Below are positions 59,650-64,000 of a stretch of 64,000 nucleotides of DNA, piece after piece; within the stretch, counting starts at the first letter, position 1; each line of letters begins with the position of its first letter. Source of the DNA: Pantoea wallisii. GTDB lineage: Bacteria > Pseudomonadota > Gammaproteobacteria > Enterobacterales > Enterobacteriaceae. Below the pieces are notes generated by a model that had not been told where the DNA came from, did no database searches, and was given only the letters and a program-made list of their open reading frames with translations. The position numbers and the translations under genes are program-made. Where the stretch lies: positions 1-64,000 of the forward strand of contig NZ_MLFS01000013.1 of the NCBI RefSeq assembly GCF_002095485.1, given 5' to 3'.

Positions 59650-60282
59650 TCAGAAGCGGTAACCCACGCCAAAGAAGAACACCCACGGATCGATGCGCGT
59701 ATTGATGTTTTGCTGCTCACCGCCCGCCTTAAATTTTACTTCCGTATCAATATCCATGTACCACAGCGACGCATTCAGCATCCAGTCGCGATTAATTTGA
59801 TAATCGAGCCCTACCTGGCCGGCGACGCCCCAGGAGTCTTTGACGCTGAGATCGCTGAGGCCCGCATCCTGCCCGGTCTGGTTGAATTTTGCATCATAGA
59901 ATGTGGTGTAGTTAATGCCGACGCCCACATAGGGACGCACGACACTTTTACTGTCGAAGAAGTAGTACTGCGCCATCAGAGTAGGCGGCAACTGACGCAC
60001 GGTGGCGAGATTTCCGGTTGGTCCCAGGCCCACTTTATGACGAAATGGCGTGGCGGCCAGCAGCTCAACGCCAATATTGTCAGTGGCCATCCAGGTCAGG
60101 GTCAGTCCCAGCTGGGTATCATTGCTCACATTGAATCCGCCCATACCCAGCACATTGTCAGAGCCTTCGGTTGGGCGCACCGTGGCACTGCCGGCACGCA
60201 TAAAGAGATCGCCGGCCTGATGGGCCAGCGCCAGTTGTGGAAGAGCCAGTGCTATCAGCAGCGCGCATTTTGCCAGTTTCAT
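59650..60282 (-). CDS. ompW: Outer membrane protein OmpW
   Basis: A 210-residue eight-stranded beta-barrel protein with a signal peptide (MKLAKCALLIALALPQLALA) and the usual C-terminal GVGYRF. OmpW forms a small hydrophobic channel and is a colicin S4 receptor. I start at 60282, which has a GGAG site five bases before it; the open frame reaches 60369 but the extra part is not signal sequence. A perfect FNR site lies about 120 bases upstream, so it is expected to respond to oxygen. Confidence 0.96.
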   Translation of the reverse strand: MKLAKCALLIALALPQLALAHQAGDLFMRAGSATVRPTEGSDNVLGMGGFNVSNDTQLGLTLTWMATDNIGVELLAATPFRHKVGLGPTGNLATVRQLPPTLMAQYYFFDSKSVVRPYVGVGINYTTFYDAKFNQTGQDAGLSDLSVKDSWGVAGQVGLDYQINRDWMLNASLWYMDIDTEVKFKAGGEQQNINTRIDPWVFFFGVGYRF

Positions 60283-60398
60283 CATCACTCCTTTGCCGAA
60301 AAGTAAGGTATTGCGGTATATCGCGGCACAAGGTGTAACCCTTTTTTGGTAAAAGATCATCTGCATCAATATAAATTAATCACTTAAAAAACAATGGA

Positions 60399-60412
60399 TT
60401 GATTCAGATCAA
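60399..60412 (-). promoter_or_regulatory. FNR box upstream of ompW
   Basis: TTGATCTGAATCAA on the minus strand is a perfect match to TTGAT-N4-ATCAA. A TATATT that could be the -10 element lies at 60368-60373, which would put the FNR site near the -41.5 class II position. E. coli ompW is FNR-activated, which supports it. Confidence 0.85.
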
Positions 60413-60526
60413 TTTTGGCGTTACAGGCAGACATAAAAATTCCGTTGCAGACGTTTCGCGCCGTGACTATTTTATTTTTTCCCTTGGTGATTTTGGTTCG
60501 ATGCGTCAGGAGTGGCGGGCAATCAG

Positions 60527-60943
60527 ATGAGCGATGCACTTAACCCTTGTATGACCTGCGGCGCCTGCTGCGCCTATTTCCGTGTCTCTTTCTACTGGGC
60601 CGAAGCCGACGATGCCAGCGGCGTGGTGCCGGTTGATCTCACTGAACCGTTAGGCCTGCTGATGCGCAATATGCGCGGCACCAATGCACGCGAACCGCGC
60701 TGTGTTGCGCTGCAGGGCGAGGTCGGCGGCTGTGTGTCGTGCGGTATTTATCAGCAGCGCCCGTCGCCGTGCAGCGAGTTTGCGATGTCCGGTGAAGACG
60801 GCGTGCTGAACGAAGCCTGCGATAGAGCGCGGGCGCGCTACGGTTTGCCTGCGCTTTTTCACCCTTCTTTACCTTCCATGACAGAAAGTTATGGCATTGC
60901 GGGTGCCAGCCCGCCCGCAGAACATGTACAATCGCCGGGTTAA
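60527..60943 (+). CDS. YkgJ-family cysteine cluster protein
   Basis: A 138-residue protein of the YkgJ/UPF0153 family, with eight cysteines including [15 protein letters not shown] at the N-terminus and [17 protein letters not shown] later, a putative zinc or iron-sulfur cluster site. I take the ATG at 60527 (MSDALNPCM); the frame is open to a GTG at 60512 that overlaps a GGAG motif. Function unknown. Confidence 0.85.
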   Translation: MSDALNPCMTCGACCAYFRVSFYWAEADDASGVVPVDLTEPLGLLMRNMRGTNAREPRCVALQGEVGGCVSCGIYQQRPSPCSEFAMSGEDGVLNEACDRARARYGLPALFHPSLPSMTESYGIAGASPPAEHVQSPG

Positions 60944-60970
60944 TTAACCCGGTTCCTTCAAGGAGTGTAC

Positions 60971-61705
60971 ATGTCTATCACGGCAAGCTCGTTATACCGT
61001 GACACAGGAAATTTTTTGCGCCATCAGCTGGCCACCATTGTGCTGATGGCGCTGCTGACCTCATTCATTACCGTGATGGTCGGCCATGCCCTTACCCCTG
61101 CTCAGGACCAGTTATCGCTGTTGAGCCAGACCGATGACAGTGCTTCATCACTGTTTGAGCTGGTGCAAAACATGTCGCCGGATCAGCAACGCATTCTGCT
61201 GCGCGCCTCTGCTGCCGGCACCTTTGCTGCGCTGATTGGCAATACGCTGCTGTTGGGCGGCATGCTGTGTCTGCTGCCGATGGTCTCCAGCGGGCAGCGT
61301 GTCAGTGCGCTGCGTGCCATTGGCGCTTCCGCGCCGCTGCTGCCAAAGCTGCTGCTGCAAACCTTCCTTATTACGCTGCTGGTCCAGCTGGGCTTTATGG
61401 TCCTGATGGTACCGGGCGTTATTCTGGCGATCCTGCTGTCGCTGGCCCCCGTGATAATGGTCAGCGAGAAAATGGGCGTCATGGGCGCGATGCGCGCCAG
61501 TATGCGCCTGGCATGGAAGAACATTAAGGTGATTGCGCCCGCCATCGTGCTGTGGCTGCTGGCGAAGATTGTACTGATGTTCTTCTTCTCCTCGCTGACG
61601 GTGCTGCCCGCGACCCTCGCCTCCGTGCTGCTGAATGCGCTCGGCAATCTGGTTTCAGCGATTCTGATTATCTACCTGTACCGGCTGTATATGCTGTTAC
61701 GTTAA
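60971..61705 (+). CDS. yciC: Inner-membrane protein YciC
   Basis: A 244-residue polytopic membrane protein of the UPF0259 family (E. coli 247). It has about six membrane segments, with conserved [20 protein letters not shown] and [15 protein letters not shown]. The ATG at 60971 ([15 protein letters not shown]) has an AAGGAG site; an upstream ATG at 60965 is too close to it. Function unknown; the order yciC-yciB-yciA is as in E. coli. Confidence 0.95.
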   Translation: MSITASSLYRDTGNFLRHQLATIVLMALLTSFITVMVGHALTPAQDQLSLLSQTDDSASSLFELVQNMSPDQQRILLRASAAGTFAALIGNTLLLGGMLCLLPMVSSGQRVSALRAIGASAPLLPKLLLQTFLITLLVQLGFMVLMVPGVILAILLSLAPVIMVSEKMGVMGAMRASMRLAWKNIKVIAPAIVLWLLAKIVLMFFFSSLTVLPATLASVLLNALGNLVSAILIIYLYRLYMLLR

Positions 61706-61764
61706 GCGTTGCGGCGCTCTGCTGAGCGCCCTGACTGAATGCTCCTGTCTCTACTGGAAACGCT

Positions 61765-62304
61765 ATGAAGCAGTTACTCGATTTTCTTCCCCTGGTGGTT
61801 TTCTTCATCTTTTATAAGCTGTACGACATCTTCGTGGCGTCGGGTGTGCTGGTGGTGGCCACCGGTATCGCACTGATCGTCAGCTGGGTGCTCTATCGCA
61901 AGCTGGAGAAGATGACCATCTTCACGTTTGTGCTGGTCGCGGTGTTTGGCACACTGACCTATGTGTTTCATAACGACGAGTTTATCAAGTGGAAAGTCAC
62001 GGTGATCTATACGCTGTTCGCGCTGGCGCTGCTGTACAGCCAGTGGTTCATGAAACAGCCGCTGATTCAAACCATGCTGGGCAAAGAGCTGCAGCTGCCG
62101 GGTGCGGTGTGGCGTAATCTGAATATTGCCTGGGCCCTGTTCTTCTTCGTGTGTGGTATGGCGAACATTTATGTGGCGTTTTGGTTATCACAGGCGTTTT
62201 GGGTTAACTTTAAAGTATTCGGTCTGACGGGTCTTACCCTGCTGTTTACCCTGCTGAGCGGCCTCTATATCTGGCGTCAGATGCCGCAACAAGAACAAAA
62301 ATAG
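61765..62304 (+). CDS. yciB: Septation/cell-envelope protein YciB (IspZ)
   Basis: A 179-residue inner-membrane protein, the E. coli length, with about five membrane helices, starting [21 protein letters not shown]. It interacts with cell division and elongation proteins and affects membrane potential; the older name ispZ reflects intracellular septation. It lies 59 bases after yciC. Confidence 0.97.
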   Translation: MKQLLDFLPLVVFFIFYKLYDIFVASGVLVVATGIALIVSWVLYRKLEKMTIFTFVLVAVFGTLTYVFHNDEFIKWKVTVIYTLFALALLYSQWFMKQPLIQTMLGKELQLPGAVWRNLNIAWALFFFVCGMANIYVAFWLSQAFWVNFKVFGLTGLTLLFTLLSGLYIWRQMPQQEQK

Positions 62305-62313
62305 ATCACGCCG

Positions 62314-62333
62314 CCCGGCTCACTGCCGGGTTT
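62314..62333 (+). terminator. Weak hairpin between yciB and yciA
   Basis: CCCGGC/GCCGGG with a five-base loop and a TTTGT tail, ten bases after yciB. Confidence 0.55.
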
Positions 62334-62359
62334 GTCTTCACCTGCAGAAGAACTGAGCA

Positions 62360-62779
62360 ATGAACGATAAACATAAATTGCCGCAAGGCGAGATGGTGTC
62401 GCGCACCCTGGCGATGCCAGCGGATACTAACGCCAATGGTGATATTTTTGGCGGCTGGCTGATGTCGCAAATGGACATGGGCGGCGCCATCATGGCGAAA
62501 GAGATCGCTGAAGGACGCGTTGTTACGGTGCGAGTGGATGGCATGAGCTTTCTTAAGCCGGTTGCCGTCGGCGATGTTGTGAGCTGTTATGCCCGCTGCA
62601 TTCGCACCGGTAACAGTTCCATGACCATCAATGTGGAAGTGTGGATTAAGAAGGTCTCGTCAGAACCTATCGGCCAGACCTACTGCGCGACCGAAGCCGT
62701 TTTCGTCTATGTTGCAGTGGATAATAACGGTCAATCCCGACCTTTACCGGTAGGCAGAGCCAACCTGAGCGATAGCTGA
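62360..62779 (+). CDS. yciA: Acyl-CoA thioester hydrolase YciA
   Basis: A 139-residue hot-dog-fold thioesterase (E. coli 132) that hydrolyses a broad range of acyl-CoAs. Conserved motifs are LAMPADTNANGDIFGGWLMS (catalytic Asn and Asp region) and VVTVRVDGMSFLKPV. It is probably cotranscribed with yciC-yciB. Confidence 0.97.
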   Translation: MNDKHKLPQGEMVSRTLAMPADTNANGDIFGGWLMSQMDMGGAIMAKEIAEGRVVTVRVDGMSFLKPVAVGDVVSCYARCIRTGNSSMTINVEVWIKKVSSEPIGQTYCATEAVFVYVAVDNNGQSRPLPVGRANLSDS

Positions 62780-62786
62780 CAATAAA

Positions 62787-62816
62787 AAAAGCGGTCAATT
62801 CGTTGACCGCTTTTCT
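62787..62816. terminator. Bidirectional terminator between yciA and tonB
   Basis: AAAGCGGTCAA/TTGACCGCTTT with a UUCG tetraloop, flanked by an A run on the left and T-rich sequence on the right, so it can stop transcription from both sides. Confidence 0.93.
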
Positions 62817-62827
62817 CTTCCACTCAG

Positions 62828-63559
62828 TTATTCGATGTTCGCGCCGCCGTTAATGCGGAACACGATATTCATGGTAAGCCCTTTCCCCGGCCGCCCCGGT
62901 TGATACCGCCATTTCTTCATGGCCGTTTTCACTTCCCGTTCAAACATGTTGCGCGGCTCTGCAGAGAGAATCTCAACGTTATCGACGCGGCCATCGCTGT
63001 CGACATCAAACTTCACGCGCACGCGGCCTTCCACGCGTAGCGCAAATGCGCGTGCCGGATAGGCCGGTTTGCTGACGTTCATGGCTTTTGGCCCGTCAGA
63101 GACGCCCGGCGCTGGCGCAGGGTTCGCCTTCGGCGCGGTGGATGGTCGAGTCTGCGTGGTCGGCGCATCCTGCTTAAACGGGTTCTCCTGCGGCTTTGGC
63201 TGCTGCTTCGGCCGCGGTTCAACCCGCTTCTCTACCTTCGGCTTCGGCTTGGGCTTCGGCTTGGGTTTTGGCTCGGGCTTGGGAATCGGCACTGGCTCAA
63301 CCTTTGGCGGTTCGGGCGCGACCTCCGGTTCAGGTTCAGGCTCAGGAGGCGGCGGAGGCGTAACGGCAGCCGGCGCCGGTTCTGGCTGCACTTCCGGGGC
63401 AACCATACTAATGCTGATGGGTTGCGATGCTTTCGGAACCTCAATGGTCTGATGAAACGATGCATACAGAATGCCGGCGATTACCGAGCCGTGAAGTACC
63501 ACGGACAAAATTACCGAAACGGGGGTACGTGCTGGAAAAGGCGTAGTCAACGTCGTCAT
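62828..63559 (-). CDS. tonB: Energy transducer TonB
   Basis: A 243-residue TonB (E. coli 239). The N-terminal membrane anchor has the Ser/His pair in SVILSVVLHGSVIAG used for contact with ExbBD; a Pro-rich periplasmic spacer has PEPEP repeats and a long KP repeat (62 residues around 63225-63400); the C-terminal domain (AYPARAFALRVEGRVRVKFD, YQPGRPGKG) contacts receptors. I start at 63559 by alignment with E. coli MTLDLPRRF; ATGs at 63568 and 63574 and an open frame to 63742 are alternatives. Confidence 0.94.
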   Translation of the reverse strand: MTTLTTPFPARTPVSVILSVVLHGSVIAGILYASFHQTIEVPKASQPISISMVAPEVQPEPAPAAVTPPPPPEPEPEPEVAPEPPKVEPVPIPKPEPKPKPKPKPKPKVEKRVEPRPKQQPKPQENPFKQDAPTTQTRPSTAPKANPAPAPGVSDGPKAMNVSKPAYPARAFALRVEGRVRVKFDVDSDGRVDNVEILSAEPRNMFEREVKTAMKKWRYQPGRPGKGLTMNIVFRINGGANIE

Positions 63560-63588
63560 ATCAGTCATGTTCATTGAATGAAGCACAG

Positions 63589-63618
63589 ATTTTAAATGCA
63601 AATAGCAATCAGTTTCAA
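63589..63618 (-). promoter_or_regulatory. tonB promoter, Fur-type
   Basis: TTGAAA (63613-63618) and TAAAAT (63589-63594) on the minus strand are separated by 18 bases. The sequence between them, TGATTGCTATTTGCATTT, is very close to the known E. coli tonB promoter/Fur region. The leader to the first ATG is only about 10-25 bases. Confidence 0.78.
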
Positions 63619-63763
63619 TAACCGATGTGTAAGTGACGCTGAGAAAAGCCTTTTTAACCCTGCCTGCGCTGTGCCGCATTCGCTTTATCTTTCGTTTGCA
63701 CTCTGATCTACGATCACTTAACGTGTCTCGCAATTTCGGCAAGTCTAACGGGAGTATCCCATC

Positions 63764-64000
63764 GTGCTTTATCTTATTTATGCGGAAGATACCGCGGATT
63801 CACTGGAAAAACGCAACGCCGTACGTCCTGCGCATCTGGCGCGGCTGCAGTTGTTACAGGATGAAGGCCGCCTGATTGTTGCGGGTCCGCTGCCGGCTGT
63901 GGACAGTAACGATCCCGGCCCGGCTGGTTTTACCGGCTCCGCAATTGTTGCCGAATTCTCTTCGCTGGAAGAGGCTGAATCCTGGGCGAAAGATGACCCT
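63764..64000 (+). CDS. yciI: YciI-family protein (partial, C-terminus off window)
   Basis: The last 79 codons of the window read [20 protein letters not shown] and on through [17 protein letters not shown] and [15 protein letters not shown], matching YciI, a 98-residue ferredoxin-like-fold protein of uncertain function with a conserved His-Asp pair. Translation appears to start at a GTG at 63764, with a GGGAG site ten bases before; E. coli has an ATG. The end lies beyond 64000. It is divergent from tonB. Confidence 0.9.
   Translation, partial: MLYLIYAEDTADSLEKRNAVRPAHLARLQLLQDEGRLIVAGPLPAVDSNDPGPAGFTGSAIVAEFSSLEEAESWAKDDP

Noticed and set aside
63225-63400. Tandem repeat element in this stretch
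   Set aside because: The repeat encodes the KP/PEP spacer of TonB and is a normal protein feature.
63069-63452. A glycine/phenylalanine-rich plus-strand ORF (repeats of GFG and GLG)
   Set aside because: It is the antisense of the Pro/Lys spacer of tonB (KP and PEP repeats read backwards), not a gene.
63633-63875. 80-residue plus-strand ORF at the right end
   Set aside because: It is out of frame with the YciI sequence, which starts at 63764 and matches its family well.

Overview
The window is a stretch of a gammaproteobacterial chromosome, almost certainly Enterobacterales and most likely the Erwiniaceae (Pantoea/Erwinia). Gene content and order follow the E. coli ycjG-tpx-tyrR-psp-sap-fabI-rnb-pdeR-osmB-pyrF-ribA-acnA-cysB-topA-btuR-rluB-trp-ompW-tonB-yciI segment. 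The lineage call rests on unfused trpG and trpD, an rpfF next to the PdeR/RpfR gene, a TyrR carrying a GAYPNA loop, and the overall protein divergence from E. coli. It is an inference, not a measured identity.

Layout. 1-8450: ycjG (partial), tpx, tyrR, then the envelope-stress operon pspABCD-ycjX-ycjF (minus) with its sigma-54 promoter, and divergent pspF. 8507-8636: a RyhB-type iron sRNA with promoter and Fur-box-like repeat, absent from the ORF list because it is not coding. 8788-15161: sapABCDF, split between sapB and sapC by about 1.1 kb that carries a cold-shock gene on the opposite strand. 15300-17544: fabI and yciW. 17541-22652: an accessory block (LysR regulator, PTS EIICB, YdeP/FdhF-like molybdoenzyme). 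22776-32329: rnb, cstA-ybdD, then pdeR/rpfR with convergent rpfF (a DSF-type fatty-acid signal synthase and c-di-GMP receptor pair), kdgT with a KdgR-like operator, and an orphan araD. 32678-49275: housekeeping genes (osmB, yciH, pyrF, lapBA, pgpB, ribA, acnA, three very small ORFs, cysB, topA, yciN, sohB, yciK, btuR, rluB). 49276-50757: an AT-rich gap and a trypsin-like lipoprotein where E. coli has yciQ. 50758-59165: yciO, rnm and the complete trp operon with promoter/operator, leader peptide and attenuator. 59292-64000: BON lipoprotein, ompW with a perfect FNR box, a YkgJ-like protein, yciC, yciB, yciA, tonB and the start of yciI.

Data quality: eight genes that should be intact (ycjF, sapC, yciW, the LysR gene, the PTS gene, the YdeP-like gene, cstA, cysB) are broken by nine single-base deletions, nearly all in short homopolymers. 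The corrected lengths match the family lengths, so I read them as uncorrected sequencing errors rather than gene decay.

No tRNA, rRNA, CRISPR array, insertion sequence or prophage was seen. I found no clearly undescribed system. The strongest items for follow-up are the RyhB locus, the cold-shock insertion in sap, the rpfF/rpfR signalling pair, the secreted protease-like lipoprotein and the cluster of micro-ORFs upstream of acnA.
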